Shown: piece after piece, positions 20,046 to 28,023 of the stretch
Layout: every line of letters begins with the position of its first letter
Numbering within the stretch: position 1 is the first letter of the stretch
Assembly (NCBI GenBank): GCA_030655595.1
Contig: JAUSNQ010000034.1
Span: 16,598-80,597 of the forward strand
Reading direction: 5' to 3'
DNA: 64,000 nucleotides
From: Paludibacter sp.
Lineage (GTDB): Bacteria; Bacteroidota; Bacteroidia; Bacteroidales; Paludibacteraceae
Notes under the pieces: generated by a model
Databases searched by the model: none
Told to the model about the DNA's origin: nothing
What the model saw: the letters and a program-made list of their open reading frames with translations, nothing else
Made by a program: the position numbers and the translations under genes

Positions 20046-21032
20046 TTACTGTATGATGAAGATATTGAATAAACTCAATCCAAATTCTTTGGCTAATAAT
20101 AAATAAATGACTGGTGCATACAAGATTCCAATAAGCATGATGAATTTTGTCAATCCTGATGCCTGGTGGTAATCATTTCTGTTTTTTGCCCGTAAAATGA
20201 GATACGACAATGCAACAAGTGGCAATGTAAGTCCAAAAATAATATACCTCAAAGTGAAAGTGCCCTCAAATGGAATGAAGAAATGATTTGTCATAAAAAG
20301 CAAGGTGATAGTCAGTAGAATCATTGCCCAGAGAACAATTTTTGTTTTGCGGGTTCCCCATACGATAGGCATAGTTCTGCATTCTAATTCCCGGTCGCCA
20401 TATTCATCTTCCAGATCTTTGATGATTTCTCGTATCCAGGTAAGCAATAAGGAAAAAATTGCAAACCCTCCCGTCCATGCATATATTTGAGCAGGTATTG
20501 GTGTCTCAAAAATCAAATTGCCAAATTTCTTTTGTAGGAAAGCCATTTCGGTTATTCCAATAATCAAAAATGACATACCCGCAATAACTGCCACCACCAG
20601 ATTTCCAATAATTAATTGACGTTTGTAACTGGCAGAATAGAACCAAAGTAAGCCCGGACCGACAATAAAGAGAAATCCCAAGGTGAAACTTCTAACATAC
20701 CACGCAAGCAATAAACCCGATATTACTCCGAGAAAAGTCAGAATTTGATGGGTTAACATGGCGGTTTGTTTTGAAATGACTTTGCCAACTAACTGCTTAT
20801 CCGGTTTGTTAATGGCATCAATCTTCATGTCGAAATAGTCGTTCAACACATAACCTCCTGCTACAATAAGGACAGAAGCTGCAATCAATAAATAAAGAGC
20901 AAGGGTTTCACTGAAAACATTAAATCCGTAAGTTTGTAGAAGAGGTGCAATCACAAATTGTCTAATCACATATTGCATGAATATGATTATGATTAAATTT
21001 TGAACTCTCACCAACTTTAAATAATGCAACAT
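20046..21032 (-). CDS. UbiA-family prenyltransferase (geranylgeranylglycerol-phosphate type)
   Basis: A 328-residue protein with about nine membrane helices. It has the two Asp-rich UbiA motifs: NDYFDMKIDAINKPDK near residue 65 and DLEDEYGDRELECRTMP near 213. These bind the prenyl diphosphate through Mg2+. The sequence is closest in style to the geranylgeranylglycerol-phosphate geranylgeranyltransferase-like UbiA proteins of Bacteroidota; a menaquinone or other prenyl acceptor is possible. Co-transcription with maf (11-base gap) and the barrel gene (14-base gap) is likely. The true acceptor cannot be told from sequence. Confidence 0.85.
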   Translation of the reverse strand: MLHYLKLVRVQNLIIIIFMQYVIRQFVIAPLLQTYGFNVFSETLALYLLIAASVLIVAGGYVLNDYFDMKIDAINKPDKQLVGKVISKQTAMLTHQILTFLGVISGLLLAWYVRSFTLGFLFIVGPGLLWFYSASYKRQLIIGNLVVAVIAGMSFLIIGITEMAFLQKKFGNLIFETPIPAQIYAWTGGFAIFSLLLTWIREIIKDLEDEYGDRELECRTMPIVWGTRKTKIVLWAMILLTITLLFMTNHFFIPFEGTFTLRYIIFGLTLPLVALSYLILRAKNRNDYHQASGLTKFIMLIGILYAPVIYLLLAKEFGLSLFNIFIIQ

Positions 21033-21046
21033 GTTGATTATCAGAA

Positions 21047-21805
21047 TTAAAATAATACCCCTACAGCAAACACCATATTTCCGGCGAGTATAATCGGTAC
21101 CGGAGTCGAATTATATCTGCCAGAATCAGTATAACCTGTTTCTGAAGCCATATTCATCAACGAACTTTTATAATTTACTTCTGCAAAAAGTTGGTATTTT
21201 CTGTGCGTGTTGAATTTTGCCCCAAAACCTACAATGTAATTCAGTAAAAAAGGATTTGAAAGATTAGTAATTGAGGTAGTTACGTTTTCAAATTGAAGTG
21301 AACTGGCCCTGTGAAATTCGTTAGCTGCTATGCGATAGCCGGCTGAAACTCCACCTTGCATGTAATAAATAGTTTGATTGATCAGAGAAGAGTTGATTCT
21401 TAATAAAAGTGGTGCCTCAATGGCATAGTAATTCATCAAAAAATTATTGACGGTGGATGTGTTTTGCATAGATGCTCCATCAAACACATAACCTCCCGGC
21501 ATGTAAAAATTAAGACCGGAAACGAGAGAGAAAAACTTGTCCCCATTGTACTCTGCAATAAAACCTATGCCACCTGTGATTGTCGCACCATCGGTCTGTA
21601 AATCATCGTGGTTAACATCGAGCCAAGAGATGGCCGGACACAGGTTCAGTCCCAAAGAAAAATTGTTGGATTTAATCCTCTCTACCCGATTGTTTTGCCC
21701 ATTTGTTGAAGCTGCAAAATCATTCGTGTTGTTGTTTTGACCAACAACAAGGGAAACAATCAAAATCAATAATAAAAATAAAATGTAATTACGCATAAGA
21801 TTCAA
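21047..21805 (-). CDS. Outer-membrane beta-barrel protein (PorT/OmpW-like)
   Basis: A 252-residue protein with a signal peptide (residues 1 to about 22, ending near VVGQ), an Asn/Gln-rich linker, and alternating hydrophobic strands such as FSLGLNL, FFSLVSGLNFY, IYYMQGGVSAGYR and YQLFAEVNYKSS. The last residue is Phe, the usual signal for barrel insertion. This fits the Bacteroidota outer-membrane beta-barrel domain found in PorT-like proteins; function unknown. The start may be ATG 21805 or, more likely, ATG 21796 (MRNYILF), because the promoter -7 box ends only 14 bases before 21805. It is the first gene of the barrel-UbiA-maf operon. Confidence 0.75.
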   Translation of the reverse strand: MNLMRNYILFLLLILIVSLVVGQNNNTNDFAASTNGQNNRVERIKSNNFSLGLNLCPAISWLDVNHDDLQTDGATITGGIGFIAEYNGDKFFSLVSGLNFYMPGGYVFDGASMQNTSTVNNFLMNYYAIEAPLLLRINSSLINQTIYYMQGGVSAGYRIAANEFHRASSLQFENVTTSITNLSNPFLLNYIVGFGAKFNTHRKYQLFAEVNYKSSLMNMASETGYTDSGRYNSTPVPIILAGNMVFAVGVLF

Positions 21806-21814
21806 TGTGTTGTT

Positions 21815-21847
21815 TTTGCAAAAGTAAAGTATTTTTCTTTATCTTTG
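21815..21847 (+). promoter_or_regulatory. Promoter of the polysaccharide export operon
   Basis: TTTG at 21815-21818, 21 bases, then TATCTTTG at 21840-21847: a full match to the Bacteroidota promoter. Transcription would start near 21854, giving a leader of about 22 bases before ATG 21876. No riboswitch or invertible repeat flanks it. Confidence 0.6.
21819..21826 (-). promoter_or_regulatory. -7 box of the barrel-UbiA-maf operon
   Basis: TACTTTTG on the minus strand (TAnnTTTG). It directly abuts the -33 element of the divergent polysaccharide promoter at 21815-21818, so the two promoters overlap. A TTTG on the minus strand at 21852-21849 gives an imperfect spacing of 22. Confidence 0.55.
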
Positions 21848-21875
21848 CCAAATCCAAATACTATTTCCTGAATTG

Positions 21876-22673
21876 ATGCATACAATCTATCTTCGTTTAA
21901 TATTTTTTATCTTTTTAGTCATGCAGTTAAGTTCTTGTATTACTGCTAGAAAGGTAAATTATATGCAGGAGCCAAACAACATTATTCCTACTTATAAAGA
22001 CAGTAAAGGGTATGTAGATTATTATTTGAGAACCGGGGACAAGGTGTTTGTGAAAGTATATTCTACACATGAAGAGACCAATGCTTTATTCAATGGGCCT
22101 GGCAATCAGTTAATGGTCTCAAATCTGGATGGAAATCCTCATGCCGATTTATATGCTTATACAGTGCAGCCAAATGGTACCATTCTATTTCCGATGATTG
22201 GAGAGGTGCAGTTCGAAGGCAAAACGATCAGGGAGGCAACAAGAACTCTGGAACTTGCCATTGAACCTTTATACGATTTCAGTACAGTTGAAGTGAGGTT
22301 GATCAGCAGGCATTTTAGTGTAATCGGTTCAGGTCGGACTGGCCATTATCCGATTATTCGTGAAAAAATAAATATTTTCCAGGCCCTTGCAATGGCAGGT
22401 GATGTTGGAACCTTTGCCGATCGAAGCAAAGTCAGGATTATCAGAGAAACAAAAAATGGTACTGTGGTTAAACAGTTTGATTTGAGAAGTAAAGATTTAT
22501 TACACTCGGAATTTTATTACATTGAACCCAATGATGTTATTTATATTCAAAAATTAGACGAACAATTTTTTAGCATTTTAAATTTGCCAACATTGATTGC
22601 AACAACAATTTCAACATTTTCTTTAGGGCTTTTTGTGTACAATATATTATTTGTTCCTGCAAGTTCAAACTAA
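21876..22673 (+). CDS. Wza-like polysaccharide export lipoprotein, copy 1
   Basis: A 265-residue outer-membrane lipoprotein of the Poly_export family, expected to form the exit channel for exopolysaccharide. The lipobox cysteine is in MQLSSC near residue 22. The Poly_export domain follows (YYLRTGDKVFVKV to about 150, with PNGTILFPMIGEVQFEGKT), then one SLBB-like domain (SVIGSGRTGHYPI to about 210) and a hydrophobic C-terminal helix (about 235-260) comparable to the membrane helix of Wza. ATG 21876 is used; a TTG at 21873 is in frame but less likely. A homologue follows 27 bases on. Confidence 0.9.
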   Translation: MHTIYLRLIFFIFLVMQLSSCITARKVNYMQEPNNIIPTYKDSKGYVDYYLRTGDKVFVKVYSTHEETNALFNGPGNQLMVSNLDGNPHADLYAYTVQPNGTILFPMIGEVQFEGKTIREATRTLELAIEPLYDFSTVEVRLISRHFSVIGSGRTGHYPIIREKINIFQALAMAGDVGTFADRSKVRIIRETKNGTVVKQFDLRSKDLLHSEFYYIEPNDVIYIQKLDEQFFSILNLPTLIATTISTFSLGLFVYNILFVPASSN

Positions 22674-22700
22674 ACCGAATTATACCAAAGAAATCAGCGT

Positions 22701-23450
22701 ATGATACATGTTAAACATATAATACTCTTTCCGGTAATAATTCTATTGCTTAGTTCTTGCTATAGTTATCGCTATACCGGGCTGCTGCAGGAGGACAATA
22801 AACGTCTCCCCGAATATGAACAAACAGATTATGAAGAGTATAAAATCAAAGTCAACGACGAATTGCTTTTCAGACTGATTACTTCAGATGAAACCATCTC
22901 GAGACTCATTACCAGTAATCAAGCAATGTCAAGTGCCCAAAGCAACGTATCTTATCGGGTGTTTTTGGACGGAACAGTTGATTTCCCTTTTGTGAAAAAG
23001 ATTCAGGTTGCAGGTTTATCAATGAACGAGGCTTCGCGTGTGATTGAAAACCGATTCAAAGAACTAATCCCTGATGCTGAAATTAAATTAACACTAGCAA
23101 ATAAGACTTATACGGTTATCGGGGAAGCAGGAACAGGTGTATATCCGATATTCAAAGAGAAATTGACCTTATTCCAGGCACTTTCCATGTCTGGCGAAAT
23201 AAGTTATACAGGTGATTACAAGCAGGTTCGTATTATAAGAGAAACAAGTCAAGGAATAGAGGTGATGCATTTTGATATACGTCCTATCAGCATCATCAAT
23301 TCAAAATATTATTATATTTATCCGAATGATATTATTTATGTACAAAAAAATCCATCAAGTTTTTATAAAGTAGATAATTATAGTTCATTTATTTCATTGA
23401 TCACTTCATCATTGAGCTTGTTGTTCATGGTTTTTTATTATTTTAAGTAA
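22701..23450 (+). CDS. Wza-like polysaccharide export lipoprotein, copy 2
   Basis: A 249-residue paralogue of the gene before it with the same layout: lipobox ILLLSSC with cysteine near residue 20, Poly_export domain (YKIKVNDELLFRLIT, GTVDFPFVKKIQVAGLS), SLBB-like domain (YTVIGEAGTGVYPIFKEK), and a C-terminal hydrophobic helix (about 228-246). The two are clearly homologous in residues but differ throughout, so this is an old duplication. They may build a mixed channel or serve different states. It lies 55 bases before the Wzc-like kinase gene in the same operon. Confidence 0.9.
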   Translation: MIHVKHIILFPVIILLLSSCYSYRYTGLLQEDNKRLPEYEQTDYEEYKIKVNDELLFRLITSDETISRLITSNQAMSSAQSNVSYRVFLDGTVDFPFVKKIQVAGLSMNEASRVIENRFKELIPDAEIKLTLANKTYTVIGEAGTGVYPIFKEKLTLFQALSMSGEISYTGDYKQVRIIRETSQGIEVMHFDIRPISIINSKYYYIYPNDIIYVQKNPSSFYKVDNYSSFISLITSSLSLLFMVFYYFK

Positions 23451-23505
23451 ATGATGGAACGAAACAACATTAAATTTCATTTACACTATATTTAGAGATA
23501 GAACT

Positions 23506-25956
23506 ATGGAAGAGGTAAAGAAAAATATAGAGAAACCAGGCTTTCAGGAAGAGGAATCAACTTTTGACATCATGGAGTGGGTTACACTTTTTTTAGGTCA
23601 TTGGTATCTTTTCGTCATTGCATTGATGATTGCACTGACTATGTCGTACCTTCAAAACAGAAAATGGAAAGCTGAATTTAAAACAACAGGTTCTGTTATC
23701 ATTGATGAAAGCAGATCGATGATGAACAGTGCACAGGTCTTGATGCAGGGGTTTGGTATTCAGGAAAGTTACCGCAATGTAAATAATCAGGTCATTATGA
23801 TTGGATCTTATGACTTGATGAGTAGGGTTGTTGACAGTCTTTCTCACATGGAAATTGAATATATTTCGAAAGGAAAATTCAAAACCAGAAACTTATACGA
23901 TTGGTCGCCCATCGTAATTGAAAAGGAGTATTTATCTCCGGATGCATACGGTATTTTGTTTAAGATAAATATTCAAGGTGATGGGACAGTTACAATAACA
24001 GAGGAAGATGATGCACTTTCTAAAAGCTTTAAACTATCAGGAAAGATTGGAGTACCTATTCAGCACCAGTTGTTTTTTATAACTATTTATGATGTGAACA
24101 ATAATGGTGTTGAAAAAGAATTATATTTCAGATTTCGAACTAAAGAATCTTTGATAGGGGAGTTTTCATCCAAGTTGAGATTAAATTATGTGATGGAAGG
24201 ATCTTCCGTATTGGAACTTTCGTTGACCAGTGAGACTCCAAAAAGAGATGTGGATTTTATCGATAAACTTTGTGAAATATACCTCGCTTCCAATTTAGAA
24301 AGAAAGAATGATGCTGCAACCAAAACAATTGATTTTATTGATGAGCAATTGGTGCACGTTTCACAATCTTTGTCTACATCCGAAGATGATTTGACCGAAT
24401 TCAGAAAAAAACATCAATTAATTGATGTTGGAACTTTATCAGGTGAATTAATGGGTAAAGCTGCCGCATACGATAATGAATTAAATCAAATCAAACTAAA
24501 AGAAACTTACCTGAATTATCTTGCTAAATACTTGAGAACAAACTTAGCCGACGGCTCCATTGTAGCACCTACAAATTTAGGGATAAATGAACCGATGTTG
24601 ATGGTATTGATACAGCAAATCAATGAATTAATCCTGAAACGCAGCGAATTAAGTGAAAAGAACATGTTTTTTGAAAAATACACCCGCGATATTGCCAATG
24701 TTAAGGTTGCAATTAACGAGGTAGTAAGTAACATGATAACAACAAATAATATTCAAAAGCAGGATTTGAATCGAAGGTTTGCCGTTGTTCAGAATCAAAT
24801 ACAAAATCTACCGGAAAAAGAATTGGAAATGATTGGTATCGAAAGAAGTTATCGCATGAATGACAGCTATTATACCATGTTTCTTCAAAAGCGCGCTGAA
24901 GCACAAATATTGAAAGCTTCGAATACCCCTGATAACAACATACTTGATCGTGCCAGAACAGTTGCTGTGACCAATGAAGGCGAAAAGTCCAAAACATCCA
25001 TGATGTTCCTGGTGTTGGGATTATTGCTTCCGGCAGCGTTCGTGGTAATCAAGGAACTTTTAAATAATACAATACGTTTTAGCAAAGATGTAGAAAAGTA
25101 TTGTGTTTTTCCTTTGATCGGCATGGTTCGACATACGAATTCGGAAAGTCCTTATGTTGTTGCAAACAATCCAAGATCTTCATTTACAGAGATGTTTCGA
25201 ATTATTCGGACCAGGATTGAGTTTTTAGCCAAAAGAAAAACAGATATAACCATCATGGTAACTTCTTCGGAATCAGGTGATGGTAAAACCTACTTTTGCA
25301 TCAACATGGCATGCATCTATGCCATGGCTAGTCAGAGGACTTTGCTGGTTGATATGGATATTCGCAAGCCAAGTGTTTACGCACGTCTGGGTTGTGAAAA
25401 CAACATGGGTGTTTCTAATTACCTGGCCAATCAATGTACACTCGATGAAATTATTGTAAGGCCCGAAAATGCTGAATTTGATTTTATTACAGCGGGCACA
25501 GTTCCGCCGAATGCAGGAGAACTGATTCGCTCAGATAATCTAGCGGAAATGTTTAAAGAACTGCGCAAAAGGTATGAATTTATTGTTGTCGATACCAGTC
25601 CGATTGGTGTTGTAGCTGACGCATACTCATTTGCTTCGCTTTCTGATATCAATTTGTTTGTGATCAGAAGCAACAAAACTAACAAAACTTTTGTTCGTAA
25701 CCTCTCCAGTCAACTGAAAGCAGATAATGTTTCAGATTTTTATTCAATATTAAATGATGTAGAAATTGAATCCTCCAGTTACTCCCAGTATTATGCGAAG
25801 AAGAATGCTTATGGCAAAAGTAAAAGCTATGGCTTAGGAAGTTACAGCTACGGCTACGGGTATGGTTATGGTTACACGTCTTCAGCTAACAAAAAGAAAA
25901 ATAAGGATCACGATTCATATTTCCAATACTATCAGGATGATGAAAAGGAAATCTGA
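23506..25956 (+). CDS. Wzc-like polysaccharide co-polymerase with tyrosine autokinase
   Basis: An 816-residue inner-membrane protein controlling polymer length and export. It has an N-terminal Wzz domain with a first helix (about residues 30-48), a long periplasmic coiled-coil region (about 150-480), a second helix (about 500-518), and a cytoplasmic BY-kinase domain. Walker A is SSESGDGKT near 587, Walker A' is LLVDMDIRKPS near 613 and Walker B is FIVVDTSP near 695. The last 61 residues hold 14 tyrosines, including a Gly-Tyr run: the autophosphorylation tail. It probably works with the two Wza-like lipoproteins upstream. Confidence 0.94.
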   Translation: MEEVKKNIEKPGFQEEESTFDIMEWVTLFLGHWYLFVIALMIALTMSYLQNRKWKAEFKTTGSVIIDESRSMMNSAQVLMQGFGIQESYRNVNNQVIMIGSYDLMSRVVDSLSHMEIEYISKGKFKTRNLYDWSPIVIEKEYLSPDAYGILFKINIQGDGTVTITEEDDALSKSFKLSGKIGVPIQHQLFFITIYDVNNNGVEKELYFRFRTKESLIGEFSSKLRLNYVMEGSSVLELSLTSETPKRDVDFIDKLCEIYLASNLERKNDAATKTIDFIDEQLVHVSQSLSTSEDDLTEFRKKHQLIDVGTLSGELMGKAAAYDNELNQIKLKETYLNYLAKYLRTNLADGSIVAPTNLGINEPMLMVLIQQINELILKRSELSEKNMFFEKYTRDIANVKVAINEVVSNMITTNNIQKQDLNRRFAVVQNQIQNLPEKELEMIGIERSYRMNDSYYTMFLQKRAEAQILKASNTPDNNILDRARTVAVTNEGEKSKTSMMFLVLGLLLPAAFVVIKELLNNTIRFSKDVEKYCVFPLIGMVRHTNSESPYVVANNPRSSFTEMFRIIRTRIEFLAKRKTDITIMVTSSESGDGKTYFCINMACIYAMASQRTLLVDMDIRKPSVYARLGCENNMGVSNYLANQCTLDEIIVRPENAEFDFITAGTVPPNAGELIRSDNLAEMFKELRKRYEFIVVDTSPIGVVADAYSFASLSDINLFVIRSNKTNKTFVRNLSSQLKADNVSDFYSILNDVEIESSSYSQYYAKKNAYGKSKSYGLGSYSYGYGYGYGYTSSANKKKNKDHDSYFQYYQDDEKEI

Positions 25957-26018
25957 TGTGCTTAAGAATTTTATCAGTAATTTCTGAGTAGTTATCAGAT
26001 ATAGTCAAAGTTGGAGCG

Positions 26019-26531
26019 TTAGGTGACAGGTAGCAATTTGTTTATTGTTAGTAAGCTGAATTCATATTCAAAGTTGGGTGTAAAAAGTGCTTTTCCCAGA
26101 TTCTTTTCAATATCTCTAATTGTCCAAAACTTTCCTTCAGAAATTTCAGCAGGATTTGGTATAATTGCTCCATCGTATAAGGTGTAATAGCTGTGAACCA
26201 GTTCAGCTTCAACATCAGAAACAAATTTATATCGATGAATAAATACCGGATTAAATGAGTTAATACCAAGTTCCTCAAAGACCTCTCTCACCAGTGCTTC
26301 TTCCGTTGTTTCACCGAAATCTACATGTCCGCCCACTGATGTGTCCCATTTGCCAGGTTGAATATCTTTGTTTTCAGCTCTTTTTTGTAAAAAAAGTTGG
26401 TCTGCTGAATTGAATACATGTAGGTGAACAACAGGATGTAATAAGAAACTTCCTGCATGACATTCTTGTCGGGTAGCATGGCCTGTTACATGGCCTTCAG
26501 CATCAACAATTGGAAATAATTCTGCTCTCAT
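26019..26531 (-). CDS. Nudix hydrolase
   Basis: A 170-residue hydrolase of nucleoside-diphosphate-linked substrates. The Nudix box is complete: GHVDFGETTEEALVREVFEELG near residues 67-89. The N-terminal part (LFPIVDAEGHVTGHATRQECH) and the LHPVVHLHVF strand resemble the subgroup near isopentenyl-diphosphate isomerase and E. coli YfcD, but no isomerase active-site cysteine assignment can be made. It sits alone on the minus strand between two parts of the polysaccharide locus and has its own -7 box. Substrate unknown. Confidence 0.9.
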   Translation of the reverse strand: MRAELFPIVDAEGHVTGHATRQECHAGSFLLHPVVHLHVFNSADQLFLQKRAENKDIQPGKWDTSVGGHVDFGETTEEALVREVFEELGINSFNPVFIHRYKFVSDVEAELVHSYYTLYDGAIIPNPAEISEGKFWTIRDIEKNLGKALFTPNFEYEFSLLTINKLLPVT

Positions 26532-26540
26532 TTTTTACTG

Positions 26541-26548
26541 CAAATTTA
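26541..26548 (-). promoter_or_regulatory. -7 box of the Nudix gene
   Basis: TAAATTTG on the minus strand (TAnnTTTG), ten bases before the ATG at 26531, implying a very short leader. No -33 element is evident. Confidence 0.45.
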
Positions 26549-26632
26549 TGAATATTATTTTTATTATTGGGTTATAATGGGTTTGCATACTATCAGTCAC
26601 TTTTATCCGTTATATATTTATGCTTTTTTTTG

Positions 26633-26640
26633 TACTTTTG
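26633..26640 (+). promoter_or_regulatory. -7 box for the second polysaccharide block
   Basis: TACTTTTG (TAnnTTTG), with a leader of about 65 bases to the ATG at 26712. The genes from 26712 to 39579 have gaps of 70 bases or less and could share this promoter. No -33 match was seen. Confidence 0.5.
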
Positions 26641-26711
26641 CCAACTATACAGATAAAATGTAAATCAAAAAAAATATTTCTTCGGTTTTCTTATAGTTAT
26701 TAAAATTCATC

Positions 26712-28001
26712 ATGAAAAATTATAAAATTGCAATTATCGGTTTGGGTTATGTTGGCTTACCACTTGCCATCGAATTCGGGAAGAAATTCAAAGTTTTGGG
26801 GTATGATATCAACAAAAGCAGAGTAGAACAATTGCAGACAGGTATAGATTATACTAAGGAAGCAGATTTAGAAGCTATGCAGGAAGCTGTAGATTTATCA
26901 AAAATAAGTCAGCAAGCAGGCCTAACTTTTTCATCATGTGAAGAAGATTTGAAATCTTTTAATATTTATATTGTTACAGTCCCCACACCCATCGATGGAT
27001 TCAATAAACCGTTTTTGAAACCATTGATTCAAGCGTCACGGATGTTGGGTAGGGTAGTTTCAAAAGGTGATATTGTTATTTACGAATCAACAACTTATCC
27101 CGGTTGTACTGAAGAGGATTGTGTGCCGGAAATAGAAAAAGTATCGGGATTAAAATTCAATCAGGATTTTTTTGCGGGTTATAGTCCGGAGAGAATTAAC
27201 CCGGGAGACAAGGTAAACACACTCACCAAAATTAAAAAAGTAACCTCCGGTTCAACGCCCGAAATAGCAGAATTAGTTGATCAGTTGTATGGCTCCATTA
27301 TCACTGCTGGTACCCACAAAGCCCCAAGTATCAAAGTTGCAGAAGCTTCAAAAATAATTGAAAATGCACAACGCGATGTGAATATTTCTTTTGTCAACGA
27401 ACTGGCTTTGATTTTCGACAAAGTCGGCATTGACACCAATGATGTGCTTGAAGCGGCTGGGACAAAATGGAATTTTTTAAAATACACACCTGGATTGGTA
27501 GGAGGTCATTGTATCAGTGTCGATCCCTATTATTTGGCAAATAAAGCAGAGTCATTGGGCTATATTCCGCAGGTCATACTTTCCGGTCGACATGTGAATA
27601 ATAGCATTGCACCATTCATTGCAAACAAGTTGTTAAAGTTGATGATTCAGAAAGAGCAAAAAATTAAAGGAGCTAAAGTGCTGTTGTTAGGTGTTACTTT
27701 TAAAGAAAATTGTCCCGATATTCGTAATACAAAAGTGATCGATATTTACAAGGAATTAATCGAATTTGGTTGTGAAGTTGATTTATATGACCCATGGGCA
27801 AATTTTCAAGAGGTCAAGGATGAATATGGAGTTGAAATGATTAAAGACTTGGATGATCAAAAGCCCTATCAAGCAATTTTGTTGGCTGTGGCACACGACG
27901 AATTTAAAAATATATCTTTTGAAAAATACTATAAAGCGGGTGCTGTCATTTATGATATCAAATCAGTCGTAGACCGCAGATGGGTAGATGGCAGACTCTA
28001 A
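26712..28001 (+). CDS. UDP-N-acetylhexosamine dehydrogenase (WbpO/TviB-like)
   Basis: A 429-residue NAD-dependent enzyme that oxidises C6 of a UDP-HexNAc, giving a uronic acid sugar for polymer synthesis. The NAD-binding GLGYVGLPLA motif lies at residues 10-19, the STTYPGCTE stretch near 130, and the catalytic cysteine in GGHCISVDPYYL near 262. The tail motif DIRNTKV is also present. The sequence is nearer the UDP-GalNAc/GlcNAc 6-dehydrogenases (WbpO, TviB) than the UDP-glucose enzyme. The exact epimer is an inference. It leads the operon of assembly genes. Confidence 0.9.
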   Translation: MKNYKIAIIGLGYVGLPLAIEFGKKFKVLGYDINKSRVEQLQTGIDYTKEADLEAMQEAVDLSKISQQAGLTFSSCEEDLKSFNIYIVTVPTPIDGFNKPFLKPLIQASRMLGRVVSKGDIVIYESTTYPGCTEEDCVPEIEKVSGLKFNQDFFAGYSPERINPGDKVNTLTKIKKVTSGSTPEIAELVDQLYGSIITAGTHKAPSIKVAEASKIIENAQRDVNISFVNELALIFDKVGIDTNDVLEAAGTKWNFLKYTPGLVGGHCISVDPYYLANKAESLGYIPQVILSGRHVNNSIAPFIANKLLKLMIQKEQKIKGAKVLLLGVTFKENCPDIRNTKVIDIYKELIEFGCEVDLYDPWANFQEVKDEYGVEMIKDLDDQKPYQAILLAVAHDEFKNISFEKYYKAGAVIYDIKSVVDRRWVDGRL

Positions 28002-28023
28002 ATTTTTTTAAAATATTAGACTT

